Below, piece by piece: positions 45,517 through 58,342 of a stretch of 64,000 nucleotides of DNA; the stretch's first letter is position 1, and each line of letters starts with the position of its first letter. The position numbers and the translations under genes were made by a program. Origin of the DNA: Alcaligenaceae bacterium SAGV5 (lineage in GTDB: Bacteria > Pseudomonadota > Gammaproteobacteria > Burkholderiales > Burkholderiaceae_B); assembly GCA_009360345.1 (NCBI GenBank), contig SPDP01000003.1, positions 372,001-436,000 of the forward strand, written 5' to 3'. Below the pieces are notes generated by a model. It was not told the origin of the DNA and made no database searches. It saw only the letters and a list, made by a program, of their open reading frames with translations.

Positions 45517-46164
45517 TTACTTGTTGCGCGTACCCACGACTTCGACTTCCACGCGGCGGTTCTTGGCGCGGCCGGCGGCGGTCTTGTTGTCGGCGATGGG
45601 CTGCTTCTTGCCCTTGCCTTCGGTGTAGACGCGGTTGGCTTCGATGCCCTTGCTGACCAGATAGGCCTTGACGGCTTCGGCACGACGGACCGACAGGCGC
45701 TGGTTGTAGGCGTCGGTGCCGATCGAGTCGGTGTGGCCGACGGCGATCACGACTTCAAGGTTGATGCCGCGGATCTGGTTGACCAGCTCGTCCAGCTTGA
45801 CCTTGGCTTCGGGCTTGACGACGGACTTGTCGAAGTCGAAGAAGGCGTCGGCCGAGTAGGTGACCTTCTGGCTGACCGGAACCGGTACGGGAGCCGGCGC
45901 CGGAGCGGGGGCAGGAGCCGGCGCAGGAGGCGGAGCAACGGCGGGAGCAGCGACCTTCAGCGCGCCATCGCAGGACGGATCGGCGGTGGCGGGGGTCCAG
46001 AACCCATTGCGCCAGCACAGGCCGTCAGCGCTTTTGACTTGCACGCCGAACGCGGATTGCCAGTTGTCGTTGACCTTAGCGGTTTGAGCAGAGGCCACGC
46101 CCGAGGCCGTCACGGCAGCGAAGGCGAGCGCCAGAGAGATTCCAACTTTGGAGCGTTTGTTCAT
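45517..46164 (-). CDS. ompA: OmpA-family outer membrane / peptidoglycan-binding protein
   Basis: 215 residues from the ATG at 46164. A signal peptide (1-27, ending VASA) is followed by a short domain with a cysteine pair (GLCWRNGFWTP..DPSC), an Ala-Pro linker (about 73-97) and an OmpA C-terminal domain: FFDFDKSVVKPEAK, GHTDSIGTDAYNQRLSVRRAEAVKAYL, GRAKNRRVEV. Asp and Arg of TDSIG..RR bind diaminopimelate. The eight-stranded N-terminal barrel of enterobacterial OmpA is absent, so membrane anchorage must differ. It has its own promoter and terminator. Confidence 0.92.
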   Translation of the reverse strand: MNKRSKVGISLALAFAAVTASGVASAQTAKVNDNWQSAFGVQVKSADGLCWRNGFWTPATADPSCDGALKVAAPAVAPPPAPAPAPAPAPAPVPVPVSQKVTYSADAFFDFDKSVVKPEAKVKLDELVNQIRGINLEVVIAVGHTDSIGTDAYNQRLSVRRAEAVKAYLVSKGIEANRVYTEGKGKKQPIADNKTAAGRAKNRRVEVEVVGTRNK

Positions 46165-46230
46165 GTTTCTCCTCTTAGCTTGAAATGAAACTCGCAGCGA
46201 ACCCCCGCCGCAACATGGATATACATGCCC

Positions 46231-46239
46231 AGTATAGCA
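46231..46239 (-). promoter_or_regulatory. Extended -10 promoter for ompA
   Basis: On the minus strand TGC-TATACT is an extended -10 (TGN plus hexamer) 67 nt before the ompA ATG. No clear -35 is seen, which extended -10 promoters tolerate. Confidence 0.5.
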
Positions 46240-46262
46240 TTGCGGTTGTTGTCCCATGCCAC

Positions 46263-47615
46263 TCACTCCTGGGATAAGTAAGTGTTTGTGCCAGAAATCA
46301 CACCCGTTGCACGAAGGCGCCACTGCGATATCCGCGACATTATCCTTTCGAGATTGATTTTTGACGCTGAATTGGTGAGTTGTAGCTTTTTCGCAACTGA
46401 CTGGCCATTCACCCAGACTTCGTCCACATCCTCTCTTCCCGCCGCGTAGACCACGTGGGAAACCGGGTCGAATACCGGCGCCAGCCGGGCGGAATCGAGC
46501 CGGATCGCCACCAGGTCCGCGTACTTGCCCACCGCGATCGAGCCGATCTCGCCGTCCCATCCCAGGGCCTTCGCGCCGCCCAGGGTGGCCGCATGCAGGG
46601 CCTGGTGCGCGGGCAGCGCCCGCGCATCGCCGCTGGCGCCTTTGGCCAGCAGGGCCGCCAGGCGAAGTTCCGACAGCATGTCGAGGCGGTTGTTGCTGGC
46701 GGCACCGTCGGTGCCGATGCCGAGGTTGACGCCGGCCTCGAGCAGCCGGGCCGTGGGCGCGAAGCCGCTGGCCAGCTTGAGGTTGGAGGCCGGGCAATGG
46801 GCCAGGCTGACGCCGTGGGCGGCCAGGAGCGCGATGTCGTCCGTGTCCAGGTGGACGCCGTGGACGGCCACCAGCCGGGGGGAAAGCAGCCCCAGGTGCG
46901 CCAGGCGTTCGGTGGGCCGCATGCCGTGCATGGCCAGCGCTTCCTGCACTTCCTCGCGGGTCTCGTGCAGGTGGATGGTGATGCCCAGGTCGGCCTCCTC
47001 GGCCATCGCGGCCAGGCGGCGCAGCATGTCGTCGCCCACGGTGTAGGGGGCGTGGGGGGCCAGCATGAAGCGCAGCCCCGCTTCGCCGCGGTGCCGCTCG
47101 TGGGCCGCCAGGGCCTGGGCGAGCAACTGTTCGGCGGGCAGGGCGCCGGGGATCTCGAATACCGTGCCGCCCACCGCCGCGCGGATTCCCACCGCCAGGG
47201 CGGCGCGGGCGATCTCGTCGGGGTGGAAGTACATGTCGGCGCAGCAGGTGGTGCCACCGGCCAGCATCTCGGAAAAGGCGAGGACGCTGCCGTCGTAGAC
47301 GAAGTCGGCCGACATCAGCTTGCGCTCGAGGGGCCAGATGCGCTCGCGCAGCCAGGTCATGAGCGGCAGGTCGTCGCCGGCGCCGCGCAGCAGGCTCATG
47401 GCCGCGTGGGTGTGCAGGTTGACGAAGCCGGGCAGCAGGGCGCAGCCGGGCAGGGGCCGTTCGGCGGCGCCGGGGTGGCGGCCTCGCAGCGCGTCGTGCG
47501 GGGCGATGTCGGCGATCCTGCCGTCGCGCACGGCGATGCCGTGGCCGGCCAGGACCAGCTGGCCGGGTTCGATGGGGATCAGCCAGTCGGGAAGCAGCAG
47601 GGTGGTCGGGGCCAT
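46263..47615 (-). CDS. Amidohydrolase, TRZ/ATZ (MtaD-like) family deaminase
   Basis: 450 residues from the ATG at 47615 (an ATG 11 codons earlier exists). Metal ligands are the HxH of GFVNLHTHAAMSLLRG, His in IHLHETREE, His in VAVHGVHLD and Asp in GTDGAASNN, and LAHCPASNLKLASG is conserved. The family deaminates 5'-methylthioadenosine, S-adenosylhomocysteine or related compounds. The last ~45 residues (after VWVNGQSV) are unusually Lys/Ser/Asn-rich and lower in GC than the rest. It lies upstream of ompA on the same strand and 153 nt from the divergent gyrA. Confidence 0.87.
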   Translation of the reverse strand: MAPTTLLLPDWLIPIEPGQLVLAGHGIAVRDGRIADIAPHDALRGRHPGAAERPLPGCALLPGFVNLHTHAAMSLLRGAGDDLPLMTWLRERIWPLERKLMSADFVYDGSVLAFSEMLAGGTTCCADMYFHPDEIARAALAVGIRAAVGGTVFEIPGALPAEQLLAQALAAHERHRGEAGLRFMLAPHAPYTVGDDMLRRLAAMAEEADLGITIHLHETREEVQEALAMHGMRPTERLAHLGLLSPRLVAVHGVHLDTDDIALLAAHGVSLAHCPASNLKLASGFAPTARLLEAGVNLGIGTDGAASNNRLDMLSELRLAALLAKGASGDARALPAHQALHAATLGGAKALGWDGEIGSIAVGKYADLVAIRLDSARLAPVFDPVSHVVYAAGREDVDEVWVNGQSVAKKLQLTNSASKINLERIMSRISQWRLRATGVISGTNTYLSQE

Positions 47616-47768
47616 GGACGAGTCGGGTGGCGGGCGGGCCCTAAGCATAACGCCAGGCCGGGGTGATAAACTCCCAAGCTTCGCCCGCCGTTCGTTCGCA
47701 AGCCGTTTTGCCCTCGCGAAATAGCCTTGCGAGCGGGATGCGACAACACCTCTTGAAGCAGCTTGCCC

Positions 47769-50402
<2,634 letters not shown>

Positions 50403-50412
50403 GGCGGCTGCC

Positions 50413-51543
50413 ATGAATCGACCCTACAACTTCTCGGCCGGTCCGGCCGTACTTCCCGAGGCCGTGCTGCAGCAGGCGGCGGCCGAGATGCTGGATTGGC
50501 ACGGCAGCGGCATGTCCGTGATGGAGATGAGCCATCGCGGCAAGCACTTCGAGCAGATCTGCGACGAGGCCGAGGCCGACCTGCGCGAACTGCTCTCGGT
50601 GCCTGACGGCTATGCCGTGCTGTTCCTGCAGGGCGGGGGCCTGGGCGAGAACGCCATTGCTCCGATGAACCTGATCGGCCGCCGCGAGGCGCATGCTGCC
50701 GACTACGTGGTCAGCGGGTCGTGGTCGGTCAAGTCCTGCGCCGAAGCCCGGCGCTACGGCGACGTGGCGGTGGCCGCCACGTCCGAACAGTCCGCCGTCG
50801 TGGATGGCGCGCAGCAAGGTCCGTGGACCTACATGCCGGATCCCGCGTCCTGGCGGGTGCGTCCGCAGGCGAGCTACGTCCACCTGTGCAGCAACGAGAC
50901 CATAGGCGGCGTCGAGTTCATGGACTGGCCGGACCTGGCCGCGCTGGGCGCGCCCGAGGCCGCGCTGACCGTGGATGCGTCCTCGCACATCCTGTCTCGG
51001 CCCATGGACGTGAGCCGGGCGGGACTGATCTATGCCGGCGCGCAGAAGAACATCGGGCCGGCCGGCCTGACCATCGTCATCGTCCGCAAGGACCTGCTCG
51101 GCCAGGCGCTGCCCATCTGCCCGTCGGCGTTCGACTACACCATCGTCGCCAAGGAGCGCTCGCGCTTCAACACGCCGCCCACCTACGCGATCTACATCGC
51201 CGGGCTGGTGTTCAAGTGGCTCAAGCAGCGGGGCGGCGTGGCGGCCATGGAGGCGGCCAACGTGGCCAAGGCCGGGCTGCTCTATGACTATCTCGACAGC
51301 ACCGCGTTCTACCGCAATCCGGTGCACCGGCCGGTCCGGTCGCGCATGAACGTGCCGTTCATGCTGCGCGACGACGCGCTGAACGCGCCGTTCCTGCAGG
51401 CGGCCGAAGCCGCGCAGCTGTTGCAGCTCAAGGGGCACAAGAGCGTGGGCGGCATGCGCGCGTCCATCTACAACGCCATGTCCATCGAGGGCGTGCGCGC
51501 CCTGGTCGACTTCATGAAGGATTTCGAGCGCAGCCATGGATGA
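50413..51543 (+). CDS. serC: Phosphoserine aminotransferase
   Basis: 376 residues. The PLP lysine is in [14 protein letters not shown]. The class V aminotransferase elements [32 protein letters not shown] and [11 protein letters not shown] are present, and the C-terminal [14 protein letters not shown] is diagnostic for SerC. It makes 3-phosphoserine and also serves pyridoxal phosphate synthesis. Its 3' end overlaps pheA by 8 nt. Confidence 0.97.
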   Translation: MNRPYNFSAGPAVLPEAVLQQAAAEMLDWHGSGMSVMEMSHRGKHFEQICDEAEADLRELLSVPDGYAVLFLQGGGLGENAIAPMNLIGRREAHAADYVVSGSWSVKSCAEARRYGDVAVAATSEQSAVVDGAQQGPWTYMPDPASWRVRPQASYVHLCSNETIGGVEFMDWPDLAALGAPEAALTVDASSHILSRPMDVSRAGLIYAGAQKNIGPAGLTIVIVRKDLLGQALPICPSAFDYTIVAKERSRFNTPPTYAIYIAGLVFKWLKQRGGVAAMEAANVAKAGLLYDYLDSTAFYRNPVHRPVRSRMNVPFMLRDDALNAPFLQAAEAAQLLQLKGHKSVGGMRASIYNAMSIEGVRALVDFMKDFERSHG

Positions 51544-52618
51544 CGATCTGCAAAAGAAGCTGACGCCGCTGCGCGAGCGCATCGACGCCATCGACGCACA
51601 GGTGCTCGAGCTTCTGTCCGAGCGCGCGCGCACGGCGCAGGCGGTGGGGATGGCCAAGGAGCACCATGCCGGCGCCGTGTTCCGGCCCGAGCGCGAGGCC
51701 CAGGTCATCCGGCGGCTGCAGGACCTCAACGGCGGTCCGCTGCCGGGCCAGGCGCTGTCGGCCATCTGGACCGAGATCATGTCGGCGTGCCGGGCGCTGG
51801 AGCAGCCCGCCCGCGTGGCTTATCTCGGACCCCAGGGAACGTATTCCGAGCTGGCCGTGCTGGCGCATTTCGGCCATGCGGTCGACGCGATTTCGTGCGG
51901 CACGATCGATGAAGTCTTCCGTTCGGTGGAGACCCGCCGCGCGGACTTCGGCATCGTCCCGCTGGAAAACTCCAACGAAGGCGCCGTCAACCGCACGCTG
52001 GACCTGCTCCTGTCCTCGCCGGTGAAGGTCCTGGGCGAACGCTCGGTGGCCGTGGTGCAATGCCTGATGACCCAGAGCGGCACGCTGGATGGCGTAAGCA
52101 TCGTCCGTTCGCATCCGCAATCGCTGGCGCAGTGCCAGGGATGGCTGTCCGATCATCACCCCGAACTGGCCCGCGCCTCGGCGGCGAGCAATGCCGAGGC
52201 GGCCCGCCTGGCGTCCGAGGACCCGGCCGTCGCGGCCATCGCCAGCGAGCAGGCGGCGCAGCGCTGGGGGCTCAAGATCGTCGCGTCGGGCATCCAGGAC
52301 GATCCGCACAACCGCACCCGTTTCCTGGCCATCGGCCATCTCGAGACCACGCCGTCGGGCCGCGACAAGACCAGCCTGATCCTGGCCGTGCCCAACGAAG
52401 CGGGCGCGGTCTACCGGATGCTGGCCCCGCTGGCCGAGAACGGCGTGTCGATGACCCGGTTCGAGTCCCGTCCGGCCCGCACGGGCCAGTGGGAATACTA
52501 TTTCTACGTCGACATCGAAGGCCATCGCCAGGATCCCAAGGTGGCCAAGGCCCTGGTGGCGCTCCAGGCGCGCGTGGCCTTTTTCAAGGTGCTGGGGTCG
52601 TACCCGGTATCGGCTTGA
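51536..52618 (+). CDS. pheA: Bifunctional chorismate mutase / prephenate dehydratase
   Basis: 360 residues. The N-terminal AroQ chorismate mutase (about 1-90, [23 protein letters not shown]) is followed by prephenate dehydratase (about 95-275, [30 protein letters not shown], and the catalytic TRF in [10 protein letters not shown]) and an ACT domain (about 280-355) with the phenylalanine-binding FESRP. The fusion makes phenylpyruvate from chorismate with feedback control by phenylalanine. Confidence 0.97.
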   Translation: MDDDLQKKLTPLRERIDAIDAQVLELLSERARTAQAVGMAKEHHAGAVFRPEREAQVIRRLQDLNGGPLPGQALSAIWTEIMSACRALEQPARVAYLGPQGTYSELAVLAHFGHAVDAISCGTIDEVFRSVETRRADFGIVPLENSNEGAVNRTLDLLLSSPVKVLGERSVAVVQCLMTQSGTLDGVSIVRSHPQSLAQCQGWLSDHHPELARASAASNAEAARLASEDPAVAAIASEQAAQRWGLKIVASGIQDDPHNRTRFLAIGHLETTPSGRDKTSLILAVPNEAGAVYRMLAPLAENGVSMTRFESRPARTGQWEYYFYVDIEGHRQDPKVAKALVALQARVAFFKVLGSYPVSA

Positions 52619-52632
52619 GCGGAGACGTGCCC

Positions 52633-53559
52633 ATGTCGCATCCGGATTCGGCGCGGAGAACCGCCGGTTCCCCGCGTCCGCTGGTGCCGGTGCTCGCGGT
52701 CGTGGGCGTGGGGCTGATCGGCGGTTCGTTCGCCGCCGCGTTGCGGCGGGCAGGGCAGGTCGGCGAGGTCTGGGGCGTCGGCCGCCAGGCGGCATCGCTC
52801 GAACAGGCGCGCAAGCTCGGCCTGATCGAGCGTGCGGTGTCGCTGGAAGAGGCCGCGCGCGCCGACTTGGTCCTGATGGCCGTGCCGGTGGGCGCGACGC
52901 GCTCGACGTTGGAGGGCCTGGCGCCGTACCTGGGGCCGGATACCATCGTGACCGACGCGGGCAGCACCAAGGCGGACGTGGTGCGCGCCGCGCGCGAGGC
53001 GCTGGGCGGCCGCATCGGCCAGTTCGTGCCGGGCCATCCCATCGCCGGCAGCGAGCAGAGCGGGCCGGCCGCCGCCTTTCCCGATCTGTACCGGGGCCGC
53101 ACGGTCATCCTGACTCCGCTGGACGAGAATCCGCCCGCGGCCGTCGGGCTGGTCGAGCAGGCGTGGTCGACTTGCGGCGCCGAGATCCGGACCATGCGTC
53201 CGGACGAGCACGACACCGTGCTGGCGTCGGTCAGCCATGTGCCGCACCTGCTGGCCTTCGCCTATATGACCCAGGTCCTGGGTGCCGCCGATGCGGGCCT
53301 GCGGCTGGACCTGGCCGGCAGCGGATTCCGCGATTTCACCCGGATCGCCGGTGGTTCGCCCGATATGTGGCGCGACATCTTCCTGGCGAACCGCGATGCC
53401 ATGATGCAGGAGACCGCCGCGGTGCGGCGGGCCCTGGATGCTTTCGAGCAGGCCATGCGCCAGGGCGATGCGGCGGGCCTGCAAGCCATGCTGGAGGCTG
53501 TGTCGACGTCCCGGCGCGCCTGGCGCGCGGGGCAGCCTTCCCCCGATACGAACGAATGA
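52633..53559 (+). CDS. tyrA: Prephenate dehydrogenase
   Basis: 308 residues from the ATG at 52633. The NAD-binding motif is [15 protein letters not shown], the catalytic histidine lies in [13 protein letters not shown], and [11 protein letters not shown] with [23 protein letters not shown], in parts, completes the family pattern. It is a stand-alone TyrA without fused chorismate mutase, fitting the PheA fusion upstream. Its stop overlaps the aroA start (ATGA). Confidence 0.95.
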   Translation: MSHPDSARRTAGSPRPLVPVLAVVGVGLIGGSFAAALRRAGQVGEVWGVGRQAASLEQARKLGLIERAVSLEEAARADLVLMAVPVGATRSTLEGLAPYLGPDTIVTDAGSTKADVVRAAREALGGRIGQFVPGHPIAGSEQSGPAAAFPDLYRGRTVILTPLDENPPAAVGLVEQAWSTCGAEIRTMRPDEHDTVLASVSHVPHLLAFAYMTQVLGAADAGLRLDLAGSGFRDFTRIAGGSPDMWRDIFLANRDAMMQETAAVRRALDAFEQAMRQGDAAGLQAMLEAVSTSRRAWRAGQPSPDTNE

Positions 53560-54896
53560 CCGCCATGACCGATTCCCCCCGCCATCCGCCGTATCTCGAC
53601 CTGGCCCCGGCGCGACACGCGCGGGGCGCCATCGATTTGCCGGGTTCCAAGAGCATTTCGAATCGCGTGCTGTTGCTGTCCGCGCTGGCCGAGGGCACGA
53701 CCCGCCTGACCGGCTTGCTGGATTCGGACGATACCCAGGTCATGCTGGCCGCGCTGCGCAAGTTGGGAATAACGGTCACGGCGGGCCAGCGCCCCGACGA
53801 AGTCCTGGTCGAGGGCGCGCGGCGTTTTCCGGTCGGCCAGGCCGACCTGTTCATGGGCAACGCGGGCACGGCCATCCGGCCGCTGACCGCGGCCCTGGCG
53901 ATGATGGGCGGCCTCTACGTGTTGCATGGCGTGCCGCGCATGCACGAACGGCCCATCGGCGACCTGGTGGATGCGCTGCGCGGGCTGGGCGCGCGCGTGG
54001 CCTACCAGGGGCGCGAGGGCTATCCGCCGTTGTCCATCGGCTGGGGTGAACCGGACCTGTCCCGGCCGGTCAGGGTCAATGGATCGGTTTCCAGCCAGTT
54101 CCTCACGGCGCTCCTGCTGGCGGCCCCGCTGGCCACCCAGGCCACCGGCCGGTCTTTCGTGGTCGAGGTCGAGGGCGAACTGATTTCCAAGCCTTACGTC
54201 GAGATGACGCTGAACCTGATGCGCCGCTTCGGCGTGACGGTCGAGCGCGACGGCTGGCTGCGCTTCACCGTGCCCGCCCAGGCGGCCTACCGGTCGCCCG
54301 GCCACATGCCGGTCGAGGGCGATGCTTCGTCGGCGTCGTATTTCCTGGCCCTGGGCGCGATAGGCGGCGGGCCGGTCCGTGTGACGGGCGTCGGCCGCGA
54401 CAGCATCCAGGGCGACGTGGCGTTCGCCGATACGCTGGCGGCGATGGGCGCCGAAGTCGAGATGGGGCCGGACTGGATAGAGACGCGGGGCGTCAAGGTG
54501 GCCGATGGCGGCCGCCTGAAGGCCTTCGACGCCGATTTCAACCTGATCCCGGATGCCGCCATGACGGCCGCGGTGCTGGCCCTGTATGCGGACGGGCCGT
54601 GCCGCCTGCGCAACATCGCGAGCTGGCGGGTCAAGGAAACGGACCGCATCCACGCGATGCAGACCGAGCTGGCCAAGCTGGGGGCGACCGTGGCGGCCAC
54701 ACCGGACAGCCTGACCGTGACGCCTCCCGCCACCTGGACGCCGGCCGAGATCGGGACCTGGGACGACCATCGCATGGCCATGTGCTTCTCGCTTGCCGCG
54801 TTCGGTCCCGTGGGGGTGCGCATTCTGGATCCCGGCTGCGTGAGCAAGACTTTCCCCACGTATTTCGATGTCTACGCGGGGCTGGTGGGGGCTTGA
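53556..54896 (+). CDS. aroA: 3-phosphoshikimate 1-carboxyvinyltransferase (EPSP synthase)
   Basis: 446 residues from ATG 53556 (a second ATG three codons later is possible). Substrate-binding [20 protein letters not shown], the PEP loop [14 protein letters not shown] (class I, with the Gly and Pro of glyphosate-sensitive enzymes), [13 protein letters not shown] and the late [16 protein letters not shown] with DDHRMAMCF are all present. It makes the EPSP precursor of chorismate. The last 25 nt overlap the convergent DUF2061 gene. Confidence 0.97.
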   Translation: MTAMTDSPRHPPYLDLAPARHARGAIDLPGSKSISNRVLLLSALAEGTTRLTGLLDSDDTQVMLAALRKLGITVTAGQRPDEVLVEGARRFPVGQADLFMGNAGTAIRPLTAALAMMGGLYVLHGVPRMHERPIGDLVDALRGLGARVAYQGREGYPPLSIGWGEPDLSRPVRVNGSVSSQFLTALLLAAPLATQATGRSFVVEVEGELISKPYVEMTLNLMRRFGVTVERDGWLRFTVPAQAAYRSPGHMPVEGDASSASYFLALGAIGGGPVRVTGVGRDSIQGDVAFADTLAAMGAEVEMGPDWIETRGVKVADGGRLKAFDADFNLIPDAAMTAAVLALYADGPCRLRNIASWRVKETDRIHAMQTELAKLGATVAATPDSLTVTPPATWTPAEIGTWDDHRMAMCFSLAAFGPVGVRILDPGCVSKTFPTYFDVYAGLVGA

Positions 54897-55084
54897 GTCC
54901 GGGGCGTGCCGCCGGCGTGCCGGCCCCGGTCCCAGAACCTGTCGAAGAAGTAATGCACCACCGTGTTGACGGCCGGTTCGATGAAGGTCACCGCGCCGCT
55001 CAGCGCCACGCTGCCGGTAATAATGTAGGTGACGCTGAACGAGGTCACGACGTGCAGGCCACCGAAGGCTAGGGTCTTGGCCAT
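54872..55084 (-). CDS. DUF2061 family small membrane protein
   Basis: 70 residues from the ATG at 55084. [53 protein letters not shown], read in parts, matches the DUF2061 pattern (SFxVTYxITGSxxxSGxVTxIEPxxNTxxHYFFDRxW) with two hydrophobic segments. Function is unknown. It runs opposite to the aroA-cmk direction inside an otherwise forward block and overlaps the aroA 3' end. A strong Fur-box match lies 21 nt upstream, so iron-dependent expression is likely. Confidence 0.88.
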   Translation of the reverse strand: MAKTLAFGGLHVVTSFSVTYIITGSVALSGAVTFIEPAVNTVVHYFFDRFWDRGRHAGGTPRTQAPTSPA

Positions 55085-55104
55085 CGCCGTCTTCCTTATT
55101 GATT

Positions 55105-55123
55105 GGTAATGAGAATCGTTATC
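55105..55123. promoter_or_regulatory. Fur box upstream of the DUF2061 gene
   Basis: GGTAATGAGAATCGTTATC matches the 19-bp Fur consensus GATAATGATAATCATTATC at 16 of 19 positions and keeps its symmetry. It sits 21 nt upstream of the minus-strand DUF2061 ATG and 67 nt before cmk. Confidence 0.8.
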
Positions 55124-55189
55124 GAATTTTGCGCCTGTCCGTGGATTGGCGCCAATTGATCGATTCGATGAAAACGATAGGTTTCCTGA

Positions 55190-55870
55190 ATGAATGGTCC
55201 CCGTGTTCCCATGATTGCCATCGACGGGCCGACGGCCTCGGGCAAGGGCACCATCGCGGCGCGGGTGGCGGCCCGATTGGGCTGGCACCTGCTGGATAGC
55301 GGAGCGTTGTACCGCCTGACCGCGCTGGCCTGCCTTGAGCGGGGCATCGCCGCGGACGACGCCCAGGGCGCGGCGGCCGCGGCGGCCGCCCTGGACGTAC
55401 GCTTCGTCGCCGATGGCGTCTCCATGGACGGGCGCGACGTCACCGCCGACATCCGCCGCGAGGAAGTCGGGAACCTGGCTTCGCAGGTGGCGGCGCTGGC
55501 GCCGGTCCGGGCCGCGCTGCTCGACCGCCAGCGCGCGTTCCGGTGCGCGCCGGGGCTGGTGGCCGATGGCCGGGACATGGGGACGGTTGTTTTTCCGGAT
55601 GCCGACCTCAAGATATTCCTGGTTGCCAGCGCCGAGGCGAGAGCCCAGCGGCGCTATAAACAGTTGATCGAAAAGGGGTTTTCGGCTAACCTCTTAACCC
55701 TTTTGCACGATCTGGAAGCGCGCGATGCGCGCGATACGCAACGGGTGAATGCGCCCTTGGCCGTCGCCCACGACGCCCTGGTGCTCGATTCCTCCCATCT
55801 CACCATCGACCAGACGGTCGAACAGGTAATGAGCTGGTGGGGCGAGCGCTCGGGCGCATCGCGTTCCTGA
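55190..55870 (+). CDS. cmk: Cytidylate kinase
   Basis: 226 residues from the ATG at 55190; another in-frame ATG is at 55211. The P-loop is [11 protein letters not shown], followed by [47 protein letters not shown] and [10 protein letters not shown]. It phosphorylates CMP and dCMP. It usually follows aroA directly; here a 293-nt gap with the DUF2061 gene and Fur box intervenes. rpsA follows after 124 nt. Confidence 0.95.
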   Translation: MNGPRVPMIAIDGPTASGKGTIAARVAARLGWHLLDSGALYRLTALACLERGIAADDAQGAAAAAAALDVRFVADGVSMDGRDVTADIRREEVGNLASQVAALAPVRAALLDRQRAFRCAPGLVADGRDMGTVVFPDADLKIFLVASAEARAQRRYKQLIEKGFSANLLTLLHDLEARDARDTQRVNAPLAVAHDALVLDSSHLTIDQTVEQVMSWWGERSGASRS

Positions 55871-55994
55871 TCGCAGTCGCAGCAAGCAGTACAGGCCCTC
55901 AGCAATGAGGTATTGCAACTCCACCGATTGGTGTGGTGTCAGGTCGAATGTCTCGGCCGCCCCCATGAGGTGCGTAACCCGGTAACACTCAACA

Positions 55995-57704
55995 ATGTCT
56001 TCGGTTTCCCAAGCCCCTGCCGGCGAAGAAAGCTTTGCCGCCCTGTTCGAAGAAAGCATCAAGCGCCAGGAAATGAAGTCTGGCGAAGTCATCACCGCCG
56101 AGGTGGTGCGCATCGACCATAACTTCGTCGTGGTCAATGCCGGCCTGAAGTCCGAGGCCTTGATTCCGCTCGAGGAATTCCTCGACGACAAGGGCGAGCT
56201 CGAAGTCTCCGAAGGCGATTTCGTCTCGGTGGCCATCGACGCGCTCGAAAACGGCTACGGCGACACCGTGCTGTCGCGCGACCGCGCCAAGCGCCTGGCT
56301 GCCTGGCTGCAGCTCGAGAAGGCCCTGGAATCCGGCGACCTCGTCACCGGTACCATCACCGGCAAGGTCAAGGGTGGCCTGACCGTCATGACCAACGCGA
56401 TCCGTGCCTTCCTGCCGGGTTCGCTGGTCGACCTGCGTCCCGTCAAGGACACCACCCCGTACGAAGGCAAGACCCTCGAATTCAAGGTCATCAAGCTCGA
56501 TCGCAAGCGCAACAACGTCGTGCTGTCGCGCCGCGCCGTGCTCGAGGCCAACATGGGCGAAGAGCGCCAGAAGCTGCTCGAGACCCTGCACGAAGGCGCG
56601 ATCGTCAACGGCGTCGTCAAGAACATCACCGACTACGGTGCGTTCGTCGACCTCGGCGGCATCGACGGCCTGCTGCACATCACCGACCTGGCGTGGCGCC
56701 GTGTGCGCCACCCCTCGGAAGTCCTGTCCGTCGGCCAGGAAATCCAGGCCAAGGTCCTCAAGTTCGACCAGGAAAAGAACCGCGTCTCGCTGGGCGTCAA
56801 GCAACTGGGCGAAGACCCGTGGGTGGGCCTGGCTCGCCGCTATCCGCAAGGCACCCGCCTGTTCGGCAAGGTCACCAACCTGACCGACTACGGCGCGTTC
56901 GTCGAAGTCGAAGCCGGCATCGAGGGCCTGGTCCACGTGTCCGAAATGGACTGGACCAACAAGAACGTCGATCCCAAGAAGGTTGTCACCCTGGGCGACG
57001 AAGTGGAAGTCATGGTGCTCGAGATCGACGAAGACCGTCGCCGCATCTCGCTGGGCATGAAGCAGTGCCGTCCCAACCCGTGGGAAGAGTTCTCGATCAA
57101 CCACAAGCGTGGCGACAAGGTCCGCGGCGCCATCAAGTCGATCACCGACTTCGGCGTGTTCGTCGGCCTGCCCGGTGGCATCGACGGCCTGGTGCACCTG
57201 TCCGACCTGTCCTGGAGCGAAACCGGCGAAGAAGCCGTGCGCAACTTCAAGAAGGGCGACGAGGTCGAGGCCGTGGTGCTGGGCATCGACACCGAGAAGG
57301 AACGCATCTCGCTGGGCATCAAGCAGCTGGAAGGCGATCCGTTCAACAACTTCGTGGCTACCCATGACAAGGGCGCCGTCGTCCAGGGCACCGTGAAGTC
57401 GGTCGAGGCCAAGGGCGCGGTCGTGACCCTGTCGGTCGACGTCGAAGGCTATCTGCGCGCTTCCGAGATTTCTACGGGCCGCGTGGAAGACGCCACCACG
57501 GTGCTGAAGGCCGGCGACAACATCGACGCCATGATCCTGAACATCGACCGCAAGACGCGTTCGATCCAGCTCTCGATCAAGGCCAAGGACAGCGCCGAGA
57601 CGGCCGATGCCATCCAGCGCATGTCCGATGCCAGCGCTTCGTCGGGTACGACCAACCTGGGCGCCCTGCTGAAGGCCAAGCTGGACCAGCGCGAGAACGG
57701 GTGA
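55995..57704 (+). CDS. rpsA: 30S ribosomal protein S1
   Basis: 569 residues with six S1 RNA-binding repeats, seen as recurring [31 protein letters not shown] blocks (for instance [30 protein letters not shown]). It binds mRNA leaders and supports translation initiation. There is no strong Shine-Dalgarno before ATG 55995, which is normal for rpsA and its autogenous control. Codon use is more biased than its neighbours (C-ending, for example GAC/AAG/CTG/GTC), consistent with high expression. Confidence 0.98.
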   Translation: MSSVSQAPAGEESFAALFEESIKRQEMKSGEVITAEVVRIDHNFVVVNAGLKSEALIPLEEFLDDKGELEVSEGDFVSVAIDALENGYGDTVLSRDRAKRLAAWLQLEKALESGDLVTGTITGKVKGGLTVMTNAIRAFLPGSLVDLRPVKDTTPYEGKTLEFKVIKLDRKRNNVVLSRRAVLEANMGEERQKLLETLHEGAIVNGVVKNITDYGAFVDLGGIDGLLHITDLAWRRVRHPSEVLSVGQEIQAKVLKFDQEKNRVSLGVKQLGEDPWVGLARRYPQGTRLFGKVTNLTDYGAFVEVEAGIEGLVHVSEMDWTNKNVDPKKVVTLGDEVEVMVLEIDEDRRRISLGMKQCRPNPWEEFSINHKRGDKVRGAIKSITDFGVFVGLPGGIDGLVHLSDLSWSETGEEAVRNFKKGDEVEAVVLGIDTEKERISLGIKQLEGDPFNNFVATHDKGAVVQGTVKSVEAKGAVVTLSVDVEGYLRASEISTGRVEDATTVLKAGDNIDAMILNIDRKTRSIQLSIKAKDSAETADAIQRMSDASASSGTTNLGALLKAKLDQRENG

Positions 57705-57738
57705 TAGGCCCATCCCCTGCGCGCTGACGCGCGCCCCG

Positions 57739-57850
57739 TATGGTGAGCCCCCAGCCGCTACGCGGCAGCCCCCCGAGGGGGGCCGGGGCCCGCCTTGGGG
57801 CGGCCCGGCGCCGGGCCCCGTAGGGGGCGGCACTGGCGGACCGGCGGAGC
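57739..57850. repeat. GC-rich palindrome cluster between rpsA and ihfB
   Basis: Three palindromes are stacked: GCCGC-TAC-GCGGC (57754-57766), CCCCCC-GA-GGGGGG (57769-57782) and GGCCCGGC-GCCGGGCC (57802-57817). The composition and CCTTGGGGCGGCCCGGCG-like text resemble dispersed intergenic repeats that I recall from Bordetella and relatives; a shorter cousin lies at 45391-45430. It may end rpsA transcription. Confidence 0.65.
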
Positions 57851-57913
57851 CGGATCCGCTGTGCCCCGGGAAGGGTTTGCCAGGTTGTCCGGTACGGCGT
57901 TCTAAGAGGTTTC

Positions 57914-58225
57914 ATGAACTCAATGACGAAGTCCGAGTTGATCGCACGACTGGCGGCCCGGTATCCGCAACTGGTCGCCAAGGACGCTGACTACGCCGTC
58001 AAGACCATCCTCGATGCGATGGCCCAATCCCTCTCGGAGGGGCAGCGCATCGAGATCCGTGGTTTCGGCAGTTTTTCGTTGTCCAGGCGTCCGCCGCGTA
58101 TCGGGCGCAATCCCAAGTCTGGCGAAAAGGTGCTGGTTCCCGAAAAGCGGGTTCCGCACTTCAAGGCAGGCAAGGAGTTGCGCGAGCGGGTCGACGCCCC
58201 GGTGCAAGAGCCCTCCGGGAACTGA
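57914..58225 (+). CDS. ihfB: Integration host factor subunit beta
   Basis: 103 residues from ATG 57914; the E. coli-like start MTKSEL is three codons in (57923). The HU/IHF fold shows [13 protein letters not shown], the DNA-bending arm region [29 protein letters not shown], in parts, and [20 protein letters not shown] precedes the first ATG. With IhfA it bends DNA in replication, recombination and promoter control. Confidence 0.95.
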   Translation: MNSMTKSELIARLAARYPQLVAKDADYAVKTILDAMAQSLSEGQRIEIRGFGSFSLSRRPPRIGRNPKSGEKVLVPEKRVPHFKAGKELRERVDAPVQEPSGN

Positions 58226-58260
58226 CCGGGCCGGCCTCCCCGGCCGCAGGCAAGCCCGAT

Positions 58261-58293
58261 AACCCCGACAGTCCCAGACTGCCGGGGTTTTTT
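58261..58293 (+). terminator. Terminator after ihfB
   Basis: AACCCCG..AGTC and GACT..CGGGGTT form an imperfect hairpin followed by six T. It lies between the convergent ihfB and tctA genes. Confidence 0.8.
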
Positions 58294-58342
58294 CATCTTG
58301 GGGGGTAGCGCCGCCGCGAAGTGGCAAGCGCGGGGGCGTTTT

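Noticed and set aside
45890..45940. Tandem GGAGC(C/G)GG-type DNA repeat
   Set aside because: It is simply the coding sequence of the Ala-Pro linker of OmpA.
46263..46410. Frameshift at the end of the MtaD-like gene
   Set aside because: The other two frames give no continuation resembling the family C-terminus, so an extended tail is more likely than a broken gene.
55871..55994. Possible separate small RNA or gene between cmk and rpsA
   Set aside because: No open frame with a start signal; the stretch is most simply the rpsA leader used for autogenous control.
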